A program made the position numbers and the translations under genes. Shown here piece by piece: positions 23,040-34,185 of a DNA stretch of 64,000 nt; position 1 is the stretch's first letter; every line of letters starts with the position of its first letter. This stretch comes from Anthostomella pinea (lineage: Eukaryota > Ascomycota > Sordariomycetes > Xylariales > Xylariaceae), in assembly GCA_963556695.1 (NCBI GenBank), contig CAUWAG010000008.1, positions 1,736,001-1,800,000 of the forward strand. Direction: 5' to 3'. Below the pieces are notes generated by a model. That model worked only from the letters and a program-made list of their open reading frames with translations, was not told where the DNA came from and did no database searches.

Positions 23040-24077
23040 ATGTCGATTCTCCTCAACGGCGGCAGTGGAAAGACGGCCCCGCGTATCGCGGCCTTGCTCG
23101 CCGCGAACAAGATACCCTTCCTCTTAGGCTCGCGTCAGGGGCCTGGCGCCGGGTCTGGCGGCCATCCCGCTGTCACGTTCGACATGAGCGACGAGTCCAC
23201 CTGGGCAAAGGCGCTCGAGAAGACCTCTATCAAGGCCGTTTACATAATGGAGCCCCGGATTCGCGAACCTTGAGTCTACATGAACAAGTTCGTGGATCTT
23301 GCCAAGGAGCAAGGCGTTAGCCGCATCGTCTTATGTGCTGGCACCACAGCTGCGGTCGGTAAGGATGGAATGGGCCGAGCCTGGGAGCGCCTCGCGAAGT
23401 CCGGTATTGACTACGCTGTGCTTCGACTGTCTTGCTTCATGGGTACGTATCTCACCCCCATCACTCATATTCCGTAACCGCTAATATAACGACCTGACCA
23501 TAGAGAACTTGACTGAGCCAGGTGTTGCATTTACCATCGGCAAGTTCAACGAGTTCGACACCGCCACTCGGGACGGGAAGATTCCCTTCGTCAGCGCCGA
23601 TGACGTGGCCGAGGTAGCCTACCATGCCCTTACAGACGGCAAGTCCTATAACTGCGACCTAAGGGTCCTTGGGCCCAAGAACCTGACTTACGATCAGGTA
23701 CAGGACCCCACTTCTTGTCTGGCAACCCACCGTGGTAGCTTAGGTAGCTAGGTCGGCGCTGACAAGAGATACAATCATAGGTTGCCGAGACGTTCTCAGA
23801 GGTCCTCGGGCGCAAGATCGAACATGTGAAGCTCGACGAAGTCGGTCGTATCGACGGCTTGCTGCGCGCCGGCCTCCCAGAGTACTTCGCTCAATTCTTA
23901 ACACGCCTAGAGCTCTTTGCTTCGCAAGACGGCGAGTTGGGCTCATCTGATGTCGTCGAGACGCTGAGGGGACACCCGGCCAAGAGCCTCGGGAAGTTCG
24001 TCGAGGAGAACAAGTCTGTATGGCTACCAAGTAGTGTCCCCTTGGTGGACGACATGTCGCGTCGCGTGTACGATTAG
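23040..24077 (+). pseudogene. NmrA-like / festuclavine-dehydrogenase-like NAD(P) oxidoreductase with one internal stop
   Basis: Model join(23040..23442,23504..23697,23781..24077); introns of 61 and 83 bp keep frame and the total is 298 codons. It starts MSILLNGGSGKTAP, a Rossmann dinucleotide-binding start, and continues with features of the ergot-alkaloid FgaFS/EasG-type family (VSRIVLCAG, DGKIPFVSADDVAEVAYHAL, VLGRKIEHVKL). Codon 78 (23271-23273) is TGA, in frame, with normal family-like sequence on both sides (IREP, then VYMNKFVDLA). No splice pair removes it. The rest is undamaged, so this is either a very recent pseudogene, a sequencing error, or a read-through case. No other ergot-pathway gene is nearby. 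Confidence 0.75.
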
Positions 24078-25152
24078 ATGAGCAGAAGTCCCATTAGAAT
24101 GAAACTATCTCAAATCGACCGCTACTGACCCTCATAACGGGATTGAGCAACAGAAACACCAACCTATAGTAGTCTGTAGAGACTTCAGGTATCCCTTGTT
24201 ACCCCTCTCAAGGCGCTCTGCGAGAGGGAATGTTTTTCACGACCAGTACGTGGTGACCACCTTGCCTATTCAGTGCGGCATTTTAACCTGATGCTGATGG
24301 CGGCGATGGAGGTATAGTTTCTACCCTTCCCTCAAAGGGGGTATCAATGATTATATCGTTCATGTAATATAAGCGGAGTACGTCGAGTTGCTTTCTGTGT
24401 TGGTGCATATGGCGTGGGTGGTCCGTCCTCGGTATCAACGGCTGGTTTTTCGTTGCATTGCCCATTACTCGTAAACAATGCGGTAACTCATGTTTTGGAA
24501 TCCATCTGGAGGATTTTTGGAGGTAGGACTCGTTACCTGAAACTCCTCAGTGAAGCTGCGACGCGCTGATGAAAGACCCAGGTCGCAGAGACATGGCAGA
24601 TACCAGAAACATCTAAACCAGTCTCTGGGTGTTGATCACTAGAGCCATCCAGGTGTTCACTGACAACTAGGCCTTTGGTATATTCGTAGAACCTCATAGC
24701 ACCTCATAGCTGGCCTGCTTGCCTCAGACAGAGCTTTCGACCTCAGGCTTCCCTGGTAACATGTCAAAACACTATATGTACCATGCACACCTCAACCAGG
24801 AACAGCCAGAAGGGTAATCTGTACTGGATCCTCAGTTTCCCACCTTCCAATAACTCCTGCGCTCATTGACATTCTGTTATCGCTGCCAGCCTGTGACTGA
24901 GCTCCGCCTCCTACAGCATTCAGCGCAGCGCAGCGACCACCACCTGCTTCCTACTGCGAGGTTCTCGGCATCCTAGCAACAACTACGACAACTACACGTC
25001 AACTCTATTAGCTGCAAAACAGGCACTTGTTCAATAGCATCCCATTTTTGCAGCCCCAGTGGTTCAATACACATCCGCAGCTTCACACCTTCTCTACTCC
25101 TAGCCACCACAACGCGCGCCAATCACTCCGAAACGCCAAAGACACCACAGTC
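24078..25152. other. intergenic, no gene seen
   Basis: No supported ORF on either strand. Confidence 0.5.
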
Positions 25153-25467
25153 ATGGCCTGCATCGGTATCTCTTACGGCGGTCGCGCCTTCTTCGTCGAA
25201 AAGCCGACTTCTTGGCAGGATCTCCTCCAGACTGCCTCGATCAAGTTCGGGCTCTCGATCAACGAGGTGAAGGATTTTCGCGCTTTCTACTGTATGGATA
25301 TGAGCGGTACCTTACCTCGGTGGGACCTCGACCACACTGCATGGGCTGGCGTTAGGGCCAACTCGTGCATTTATTTCGAGTCCGCGATCGATTCTTCCTG
25401 GTCGGCATCCGTTGTCTCGCCCACAAGCGTGTCGGAAAAGAGAATGGCGCGGCGGAGCGAACCGTAA
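25153..25467 (+). CDS. small hypothetical protein (104 aa)
   Basis: An intronless ORF starting MACIGISYGG; the frame is open upstream to 25027 but looks like leader sequence. The composition is that of a real protein (RAFFVEKPTSWQDLLQTA, WAGVRANSCIYFES), with one Cys-rich spot and no signal peptide or recognised domain. The transposon inserted about 120 bp downstream at 25585 may have separated it from its original neighbour or 3' end. Function unknown. Confidence 0.45.
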   Translation: MACIGISYGGRAFFVEKPTSWQDLLQTASIKFGLSINEVKDFRAFYCMDMSGTLPRWDLDHTAWAGVRANSCIYFESAIDSSWSASVVSPTSVSEKRMARRSEP

Positions 25468-25584
25468 AGGGCGCAATCCCGAAACAATGGCTCGCGTCTT
25501 CATGATGTTCGGCGGAGTCGAGAAGGCAAGAACGGTTCTGTCCCCGGACGTCTATGCTGACTGCGTTACCCGGCCGGCCAGCTA

Positions 25585-27789
25585 CCATCCCCCCCATAAA
25601 AGTGGGACACCCTCACTAGTCGGACAGCCAAACCCCACCATCACCACCCAAACTCGCACATGTTCACTTGTACGCTTTCAGCCCGATATTGAAGTTATTC
25701 AGAATGTAATTAGTATTCTAAATAGCCCTAATCTTAAGCTTTCTCTTAATGTAAGATTTAGCCCGCAGCGCTTACGTAATAATCTGTTAATTACCCTGCG
25801 TTTCTTATTTTAAATAGTAAATTTACGGTCTTGCGCAGCTTTTTTAAAGCTTTGTTTTATATGTAACGCAGCATTTTATAGCCGCTTAAAATGCCTCTTC
25901 ATTTATATATAAAGGGTTAAATGGCTAGTGCTATCTTAAATATTATAAACAAGGGCCTATCTTTAGGAAAAAGCGCTTAAATACACGGTATTTCGTTTTA
26001 AACACTATCTAATCGACTTAACGGCAAGCCTATTAAAACCGAAACTTATATATAGTAATAAAGACTTTTCTTTACGTAAGAAACGATAATAACCAAGTGG
26101 ATTTTATTGTAAGAAAAGCTAGGCCTAACCTTTTTATATAATGTTTAGTCCGTAGGATTATTAAGAAAGTATTAAAAAAAAGAGGATGAGGCCTTTTTAA
26201 AAGAAACCTTTATAACAGCCTTTAATCGCTATAACCTTTAATAAGATTAAAATTAGCAAAATGACGAAATCAATACGCTTTAAAGGCTTTATGCCTAAGT
26301 TAGTTAACTGGTTTTTTTAAATTCTCGAAGATTATAGCTAAGTAAAGTAAAAAAAACACTGACAATGTCGATAAAAGCGTCATTATATCGGGTTTTGATA
26401 GCTATACTTGGCCCTTTAATTCCGTCAAAAATATAATTAAGTTTATAAGCATTGAATTTTTTATACTACGTAACTTTGCTAATAAAAAAGCCTTTTTAAA
26501 AAGCTCTTAGGGTTAAAGATAGACTTGTTTTATAACAATTAAAAAAATCTTTAAACTAGGCATTATTTAAAAAATGACCTTGAAGCTAAGTAGTTTATCA
26601 AAGAGTTTTAAAAGACTGCTAATTAACATTATATATACTTGGAAATGACTAGACTTTAAATGATATCGCTTGCAAGTAGCTATAAGATGTTTTCTTATTA
26701 CAAAGCAGACGTAAAACGAAAAAGAAACTGATTTAAAGCGATCTTTTTAATACTGAATAGCTATAAGAGCTATACCTTTATACATGTATTATTTTATTTT
26801 ATTTCATTTAAACTTTCTTCAATTTTTTACATATAATATAGTTTAACGCATGTTAATAAGACGAATTTATAACCATCTATTATTTTAGTAACGTTTTACT
26901 TAATTTTTTTCTTGTGTATATTGATACAGCATGCAACCCTTAAATAAGGGGCTTTATAACGCCTTGACAGCTTATTACAAAAAATCAAATTTTAAGTTAA
27001 ATTCTTTAATACATGCCTCGCTTTTTAATAATATTAGCTTTATTTACTACTATAGCAAAGCAGAACTTTTACTTTTATTAAACAAAATATCTTTTCAAGC
27101 TATAAGGTTATTAAATGTTATTTCGTTAGCCGTAAAAAGTGCTTACAATACTTAAAGATATAAAAGAAAAGAAAAAGACCTTTAAGCTTAATACCTTTAA
27201 AAGTATTAGATTAAAAGACTAACAGAAATTTATTACGTGCTATTAGATTATAAATTTTAGTAAAAATAAGTTTTTAAAGACCAGGTTGAAGTATAAGAAG
27301 ATAACGAACGTGTTTAAGACCAAAAAGATCGAAATTGTTATTAAAAATAAGAAGATTAAAGCCTTAGAGGTTAAACTGTAGCGATTACAGCTAAAAAAAG
27401 TATTAAAAGATCTTTAATTTTAATAAGAAGTTTAAAACGGTAACAAAAATATTATCTTATAGAAGTACTATTAGCCCTGTTGTACGCGTAAAGGTACAAG
27501 AAAAAATATTTGTTAAGTCAGAAGATAAAAAAAATGAAGATAACCCTTTTAATGAGGACGTTTTAAAGGCCATATAGGAGCTTCGCTTATTACGATCCGG
27601 GCGAGCCATTTGAGCGCGGCTAGATATTACGCATAATCAGCTTTAGCGCTTTTAAATGATAATTTCGCTGTATCTCTCTGAACTAAACAGCTTCATTCGT
27701 ATATAAGTGAATAAGGGCGTGTTTTGGTGGTGATGGTGGGGTTTGGCTGTCCGACTAGTGGGGGTGTCCGACTTCTATGGGGGGGATGG
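25585..27789 (+). mobile_element. complete RIP-degraded Fot1/pogo-like (Tc1-mariner superfamily) transposon
   Basis: A 2205-bp element bounded by terminal inverted repeats of about 64-73 bp (left from 25585, right ending 27789), beginning CCAT plus seven C and including CTAGTCGGACAGCCAAACCC. It is flanked by TA on both sides (25583-25584 and 27790-27791), the target site of Tc1/mariner elements. The interior is AT-rich and full of stops, but 26931-27155 still encodes a fragment resembling the conserved QPLxxGLYNALxxxYxK end of Fot1/pogo DDE transposases. The termini escaped heavy mutation. A second copy in opposite orientation ends at 742. Confidence 0.88.
26925..27155 (+). pseudogene. Fot1/pogo-type DDE transposase fragment
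   Basis: A short open frame within the element, with QPLNKGLYNALTAYYKK, comparable to the HxLQPLDVGxFxPLKxAY segment near the end of the DDE domain. Upstream catalytic Asp residues are not recoverable by eye because of stops. Non-functional. Confidence 0.6.
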
Positions 27790-27791
27790 TA

Positions 27792-29025
27792 TAAATGGAG
27801 TGCGTTTGAGTTGCCTATGTGCGTGTGCGAGGAACACCGACGCGTTGACTGGGCTGCCGCCATCGGTCTCGATGTTGCGGGCATGAGAGATGAGGCGGCC
27901 TTTCAGATGCTCGAGTGGGGTGGCATGGAGGTCTCGGATGGAGTGAAAGTCAGGCAGGTGTCGCTGCGGCTCTGTGTGGGCTAGTAACTGACTGCCGGGC
28001 AACCAAAGTCTCTCGTCGTCATTGCTTTGCATAGACTACAGTCTCGGGAGCGTGCCTGACTGAGCAACGGCGGACCTGATCATGTAGCGCGTGCTTCCGC
28101 GTCGTGGCCTGTCTGTCTCGTTCTGGTGACTGGATAACCGGTACAAAGGAGACTGTGTATCTCAGCCTTCAGGAGTCAGAGGATCAGAGGGCTACCTCAA
28201 CTTTCAAGCATATGAACCTGTCGAAAATTGATGTCCCCTGGCGTCATCCTGCATGTGTTGAGTGTATCATCGGGGCGATTATGCTGCAGCCTGCAGGGGG
28301 CAGGGCGTTGCGAGTTGGGCGGTCGCCGGTTGGTATGCTCTCGGGTGTTTTCTTCGGGTTCTTTTTTACTTGTTCCTTTTCCCCTGTTAGTCAGCCTTCG
28401 GGGTCTTTTCTTCTTCTTCTGCTTTGACTAGGCCCGTGCCCCAAAATGCATGTTTCAGCTGCTTTGATTGGCAGTGCTCACTGTCAGTGAATAAAAGACC
28501 CCGATGACTCTGCGAGTGTCAGTGAATTAAAGACCCCGATGTAACCTGCAGGGGGGAATCGAGGGCAGTAAAAGCCCCCGACGCGATTGAGACAAGTATG
28601 GAAAGACCCCGACGCGATTCAAACGAGTAAAGACCCCGATGCCACACGCGATTCTATACTGAATAATTAAGTACCCGTCTCCGGGGTCTTGTCGAGCTGT
28701 GTTTGCTGCTGTGCTGGGGATCAATCCCTGATTAGGGAAGTTGGGAATTAGGCAATTCCGGTCCCCTTTTTACGTCGTGGCATTTCGCATTCCAATCTGA
28801 GACTGAGAGCTCTTTCCGCGTACCTAGTAAAAGTCCCGGTATCCCCAGTGCCATCCCAGTCTGCAATTGAGCCCGGCAGACAATACTTAACACTCAACAT
28901 CAAGTTCGCAATTTTTCGACTGGGAAAAGCTACTCATTCATATCAGTCTCAGCATACTGACTTACTCTAATCCTACATTCCCACGCTCAAGGCTGCTCAG
29001 CTCAGCTCAAGTAGGAATCGTCGTG
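27792..29025. other. 5' region of the MFS transporter gene, no other gene
   Basis: Normal-GC intergenic sequence with no supported ORF. The distinctive content is the array of short repeats at 28494-28641. Confidence 0.5.
28494..28641. promoter_or_regulatory. array of AAAGACCCCGAYG motifs upstream of the MFS gene
   Basis: Five direct copies of AAAGACCCCGAYG or close variants begin near 28494, 28529, 28570, 28602 and 28629. Some are followed by GCGATT and two are preceded by GTCAGTGAAT. Inverted copies (CGGGGTCTT) lie near 28397 and 28680. The array is about 400-530 bp upstream of the exporter start codon. It could be a transcription-factor site cluster or a small decayed tandem repeat; function is inference. 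Confidence 0.45.
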
Positions 29026-30975
29026 ATGGAGTCAACCGACACAACGTCGGCCAACCAGGCCCATGATGCCCACCTGGACGGCGACAACGTCGAGAAGCAT
29101 GCGGGCGAGGAGGCCCCCCAGCAACCTGCCATCATATACCCATCCAAGTTGAAACAGAGCTTCATTGTCACCGGTCTGCTGCTCGGCATCTTTCTGGCAA
29201 GTCCCCATTCCTCCCGTGTTGACCGAGCGAATCATCGAATCTAATACCTTGAGAGTATAGGCCGGCCTTGACATCAGCATCATATCAACCGCCATCCCGG
29301 CCATCACAAACGAATTCAACTCGCTGTCGCAAGCCGGCTGGTATGGCTCCGTCTTCTTCCTGTGCTACGCCGCGTTCCAGTCCGTGTGGGGCAAGGCGTA
29401 CAAGTTTTTCGACATGAAGTTCGTCTTCCTGGCGGCCATCTTCGTCTTCGAGGTCGGGTGCCTGATCGGCGGCCTGGCGCCCAACAGCCCGGCCCTGATC
29501 GTGGGACGCGCCATCCAGGGCGGCGGCGCGGCCGGCATCCTGCTCGGCTGCTACTCCATCTCCAACTTCATCGCGCCGCCCGAAAAGGTGCCCCTGATCG
29601 TCGGCATGATCGGTACCATGTTCAGCATCGCCAGCGTCATCGGTCCGCTGCTGGGAGGCGTCTTCACCTCGGGCGTGACCTGGCGGTGGTGCTTCTACAT
29701 CAACCTGCCCATCGGCGGCATTCCGTTTGCCTTCATCCTGTTCTTCTTCAAGACGCCGCCCCATGCCAAGATCGCCCAGAAGACGCCCCTGAGGGAGATC
29801 CTGATCAGCTTCGACCCCATCGGCACACTCACGTTCCTGGCCGCAATCATCTGCTTCTTCCTCGCTCTGGGATGGGGTGGTACCGAGAAGGCGTGGAACT
29901 CATCCCAGGTGATCGGCCTGCTGGTCGGATGGGCTCTGCTTACCATCCTCTTCATTGCCAATGAGATTTGGCAGGGAGAAAGAGCTCTGATGGTGCTTCG
30001 CTTGTTGAAGAACCGAGACATCAGGGTCGGCTGCATCTACCTCTTCTTGTAAGCTACTTCCGGTCCGTCCCATGCCGACGCCCGCTAACCACTTCGGCTC
30101 CTCTTCCTCACAGCTTGTACGGGGCATACTTCGCAGTTGTCTACAACATCCCCACCTACTTCCAGGCTACAGCCGGGCTGTCGCCGAGAGACAGTGGTAT
30201 TCGGACAATTCCTATCATTTGCTCGTCTTGTGAGTGGGCAGCTTGCCATCCTTCTCTCCCAAGACGACTCCGGCTAACCAGTCCACAGCCATCGTGACCT
30301 TCATCTCCTCCGTCGGCTTTGGCAAGATCGGCAAATACTCGCCGTTCCTCCTCGCCGGTGCCGCACTGTCCACGGTCGCCGGCGGCCTGATCTACTCGTT
30401 CGACGTCGACACCAGCCTGGGCAAGCAGATCGGCTACCAGATCCTGCTGGGTACCGGTGTCGGTCTCGTGGTGCAGATACCGCCCATCATTGCGGGCACC
30501 GTCAGTGCCAACGCAGACAAGGCGATTGCCCTGGGCATCGTGCTAGGTAAGTTATTGTTGCTGTACCGTCTTGATCGCAGTTCAGGCAAGCTGACCGTGC
30601 CCCCTTCTTCGCAATCCAGTCACGCAGTTCTACTCCGCCGCCATGGTCATCGCGGCCTCGTCTGCCATCACCAACAACCTTCTCATCAAGAATGTACCGA
30701 TACTGGCGCCGGGAACATCTGCGGCCGAGGTGCTAGCCATCGGCCCGTACGACCTCCAGCACTACTACAGCGGCGACACACTGTTGGGCATCCGAAAGGC
30801 GTACGTCGTCGGCCTCCGGGGCGCGTGGGCCTTGGGGGTCGCCCTGTGGGGCGTGTCCTTCTTTGTCGCCTTCCTTGCCAAGTGGCCCGGTCAGATGGTC
30901 CCGGCGGTGGAGCCCAAAGAGGATGGCGCCGGGTCAAGCCAATCAAGCGAGAAGGTCATCATTCCTCAGCACTGA
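29026..30975 (+). CDS. MFS multidrug/metabolite exporter (14-TM, DHA2 type)
   Basis: Model join(29026..29196,29261..30048,30114..30229,30289..30546,30620..30975), 562 residues; all junctions keep frame. The first intron uses a GC donor (GCAAGT at 29197), a known minor class; the rest are GT..AG. A hydrophilic N-terminus of about 45 residues is followed by repeated hydrophobic helices. [11 protein letters not shown] and [20 protein letters not shown] are the signature loops of 14-helix drug:H+ antiporters of the aflatoxin-pump (AflT) type. It would sit in the plasma or vesicle membrane and export the cluster product or give self-protection. It is the left-most gene of the terpene cluster, pointing towards the oxidase gene. 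Confidence 0.88.
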
Positions 30976-31399
30976 GTCCTGGGGCATAGCAGGCAGGACG
31001 GATGACGATGACATGGTAGGCAGCGAGAGGAAAAGGGGACGTGTTGTTGTGGTGGAGTGCCGAGTGGGACCACGGTGGTGGAGGCGTCAGACTGAACATC
31101 TTCGACGATATGGCGTAAAATGGAGAATTTGGGTCGTACGGTAGACAATGGCCCAATCAATCGCTTGGTGGCAGGGCGCTCTGCTGATTGGATGCTGCTA
31201 TCCTTTGTAATATTGTACATATTCTATTCACACGTCCTGACCACCTATTTCGTTGGCCTCTGGCTTGATTGATTCTCTGTAAGTAAAATCACGGTCAAAA
31301 AGTCCCTCCCCATTTTAAATCTACCAACGCGACGACGTTAAATTTCGCGACGCGTGCCTTATCCGCTTCTTCCTCTTCTGTCTACAATAAAACAACAAG

Positions 31400-31715
31400 A
31401 TGGAGTTTCCAGGTCGTCGTTTCGATCGCAAATTGACGGCAAGTCGCCTGCCATACAGGGAGTTGGCTCCGGATACGCGTGCAGCCATTTTTTGCACATT
31501 CAATGGCTGGCGCAAGGCAGGCGAAGCTCTGCGAGCGCTACTAAATCGACCGGAAGACCGTGTACAACACGATCAAGCACTTTAACGAAATCGGATCTTT
31601 CTCGTCGCTGCTACGCAGTGGTTGCCCGCCACAATTGGACATACTAGATCGACACTGGCTGGTCAAAACAATACGCAAATTCCCCCGTATCGCCTTCGCT
31701 TCTTCGAGTAGGTAG
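31400..31715 (+). pseudogene. Tc1-like transposase N-terminal fragment, frameshifted
   Basis: The first frame (31400-31548, MEFPGRRFDRKL to RALLNR) and a second frame (about 31550-31715) with RKTVYNTIKHFNEIG and SGCPPQLDILDRHWLVKTI together look like the helix-turn-helix DNA-binding N-terminus of Tc1/mariner transposases. The catalytic domain is missing and the frame breaks near 31545. It is not AT-rich, unlike the other transposon remnants here. It lies between the convergent MFS and oxidase genes. The remainder of 30976-31986 shows no gene. Confidence 0.6.
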
Positions 31716-31986
31716 CGAGCTCGCCAACGCAGGGGGTGCCGTATCTGACATGATCGTATGCACCCACAAATATCAAGGCACGTGTCACACTGGATTTCCG
31801 GTAGGAAAAATCAAGCAGGTAAGGAGAGGCCGTCTCCGAAAATTGAGGAGGTTGCTGGAGTCATTGTAGGCATTTACATGAGCTTAACACTATCGACTTG
31901 GACCCCACCCATCCATGTTTCCAAACATGAGTCATAAATGATCAACCAGGACGATTCCTTCAAGGATATGGGCCGGACCCAACGGC

Positions 31987-33643
31987 TCAGAGCTCCTCAT
32001 GTTCTGAGACCTGCGACGACAGCTCGACGCCGTGCTGGAGATAGTCCTTGAGAAAGGCATCCTTGTCATACTTGGCCTGGATGGCCCTGAGCCTCGGCAG
32101 GTTGGCACCACCCGCATAGCTCTCGAAAGGCTTCTGGTCCCTGCCGGCGTCGTTCAGGTAGACAAAGGGGTTGAAGAGGTCCAGCTTCTTCAGCTTCTCC
32201 TCGATGATCTTGGAGGCCTTTTGCGTAAAGGCCAGGACGGCTTCGTCGTCCCGAGCATTCTGCCAAGTGGAAATAATCATGGTAGCTAGGCGTTTTCGGT
32301 AAGCGGTCTGACTCGACGAGGAGGGCTCTTCCTTTCAACCCAGAGCACATGAGAGGAGGGGATGGGGGTTGCTTACCGAAAGATCCGGCATCTTTATCGG
32401 GATCCAGCCCCAGGAGGTTTCCCCCCTTGGCCTTGGAAGCCCGGAGCCACGGGCGGGTGAGCGGCTGCAGCGAGACAACCATGGTGAGCGCCTCGACGTC
32501 GCTGAGCTCGTTGCGGGCGCTATCGAGGAAGACCTCGTGCGCGATGTCGACGGCGCGGCGGTCGGCCCTGAACGTGATCTCCCAGAACAGCTGCCGGGAG
32601 TCGCGCGACTCGATCCAGTTCATCATGTTCGGGATCGCGGTCCACTCCCGGTGCAGGCCCGACCCGTCCATGACGACGTGCTCGGCGGGGATGGCGGTGA
32701 AGTTCTCGAGGGCGCGCGGGCTCGGGTCATCGCCGTTGTACATGTGGGCGCTGATGTACCCGTAATGCCACTCCCCCGTCCCGTCGGCGCGCTGCAGCGT
32801 CGTGATGGCGTTGATGGCCGACCTGGGGTCATCGGCGCCACCGCCCGGCGCCATGTACGCGTCGACGGCGTCAAAGTACGTGGTCTTGGCCATGGAGCCG
32901 TACACAGTGAGGCCGCCGTAGGCCGGGCCGACGGCGAAGGTGCGCATATCGAAGCGCGTCACGATGCCAAAGTAGTTGTGGCCGCCCCTGAGCGCCCACG
33001 CCAGGTCCTCGAACGGGTCGCCCTCGGCGGTCGTGACCTCGACCATGCTGCCGTCGGCCAGCACGACCTGCCAGGCCACGACGTCGTCGACGGACCAGCC
33101 GCGCTCGCCGGCAAAGTAGCCGATGCCGCCGCCGACGAGCACGCCGCCGACCCCGACCATGGGGTAGCGGCCGCCGTTGACCGCCAGGCCGTGCGGCGCC
33201 AGCCAGTCGTACACCTCGCCCCAGCGCTGGCCCGGCCCGATGCTCAGCACCGACTTGTCCCCGCTGAGCGACCGGCCGTCGAACCTGGACATGGACACCA
33301 TGACGCCGTCGTCGCCGACCGACTGCGCCCCCGGGTTAGGCATGTGGCCGCCGCTCCGCACCGCGAACTTGCTCCCGTGCTCCCTGATGAGCTTGATGCC
33401 GTCGCCCAGGTCTCGCGCCGTCAGCGGCTCGAAGACGCACTCGGGCGCCAGCACGCATGTCTTGGACCAGATCTCTGCGGGCGCAAGTCAGACGATAGAT
33501 AATATTACCGTCGGACGGACAGACGGACCTGTGGAAGCGGTGGTATACTCATCGCTATTCGGCCAATACACCTGGGCCGGCAGCAGGGCCCCGAGCGCTG
33601 CACACGCCGCCGTGGCCTTCGCCTTCAGTGAGGTTGGTGACAT
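31987..33643 (-). CDS. FAD-linked oxidase, berberine-bridge-enzyme-like
   Basis: Model complement(join(31987..32285,32377..33474,33529..33643)), 503 residues, introns of 91 and 54 bp. It belongs to the PCMH/BBE flavoprotein family. RSGGH (residues 78-82) carries the histidine used for covalent FAD attachment, followed by GVGGVLVGGGIGYF, and near the C-terminus by the BBE signature YLNDAGRDQ and NLPRLRAIQAKYD. The N-terminus (about 25 residues, Ala/Leu-rich) could be a weak signal or anchor. In terpene clusters such enzymes oxidise alcohols or activated carbons; a flavin oxidase is also found in eremophilane (PR-toxin) clusters, so oxidation of the sesquiterpene scaffold is the likely role. 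It is transcribed with the SDR and first P450 in the same direction, and an AflR-type site lies 21 bp before its start codon. Confidence 0.88.
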
Positions 33644-33663
33644 GACGGTATGGTATGGCTAGA

Positions 33664-33674
33664 TCGCAGGGCGA
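33664..33674. promoter_or_regulatory. TCG-N5-CGA site before the FAD oxidase
   Basis: TCGCAGGGCGA fits the palindromic TCG-N5-CGA consensus bound by AflR-type Zn2Cys6 regulators. It is 21 bp upstream of the start codon, so may overlap the 5' UTR. The cluster encodes an AflR-like factor. Confidence 0.45.
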
Positions 33675-34185
33675 GGCTACTAGCTGCTGGTCTAGTGGAG
33701 AGGGGGGTACGCGATGGCAGGCTGCAGGCAGAAACAGTCGAACTGGACTGTGGCTTACCTGGGACTTGTCGTTCGTCGCGTCTATATGACAACTATACGC
33801 GGTGATTATCTGCATGTATGCGACTTGGGACGGCCCACGCCGAGGCGAGCTACCACCAATTAGGAAAATCGCCGGGCTGACTGAGGCCCAGTTGGCCCTC
33901 AAGCGGTAAGCAATGGCTTCTGTATTGACAGGCGGTCGTGGTCTTGACTCTGTTGACGGGATTTCAATATCTAACTGGGTATAGCTAGGTTGCTATATGC
34001 TATATGCAGTATGATGCAGCATTGCAGCATTGCAGCTCGCTGGGTGGCTGGCACAAACATTGAACCCCCCTTTTGTCCCCCCTATTTTTCAGGGGCTCTC
34101 CAAGGGTGGGATCAAGAAAGCCAAGGTTCCAATTCACTTCGGCGGCTTTCGTCCAAGTAACTAGAGGTACCTAAACTCCTACTTC
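33675..34185. other. intergenic, no gene seen
   Basis: Promoter of the oxidase and 3' flank of the SDR gene. A CCCCCCTTTTGTCCCCCC run is near 34065. No ORF supported. Confidence 0.5.

Noticed and set aside
23040..24077. An ergot-alkaloid gene cluster around the festuclavine-dehydrogenase-like gene
   Set aside because: No prenyltransferase, methyltransferase, catalase-like or other ergot-pathway genes are present nearby; the family also occurs outside such clusters.
28494..28641. CRISPR-like array
   Set aside because: Repeats are only about 13 bp, spacing is irregular, and the organism is a eukaryote.
32369..33502. 377-codon plus-strand ORF opposite the FAD oxidase
   Set aside because: An antisense shadow of a GC-rich gene; composition is Arg/Ala/Gly/His-rich and no family resemblance.
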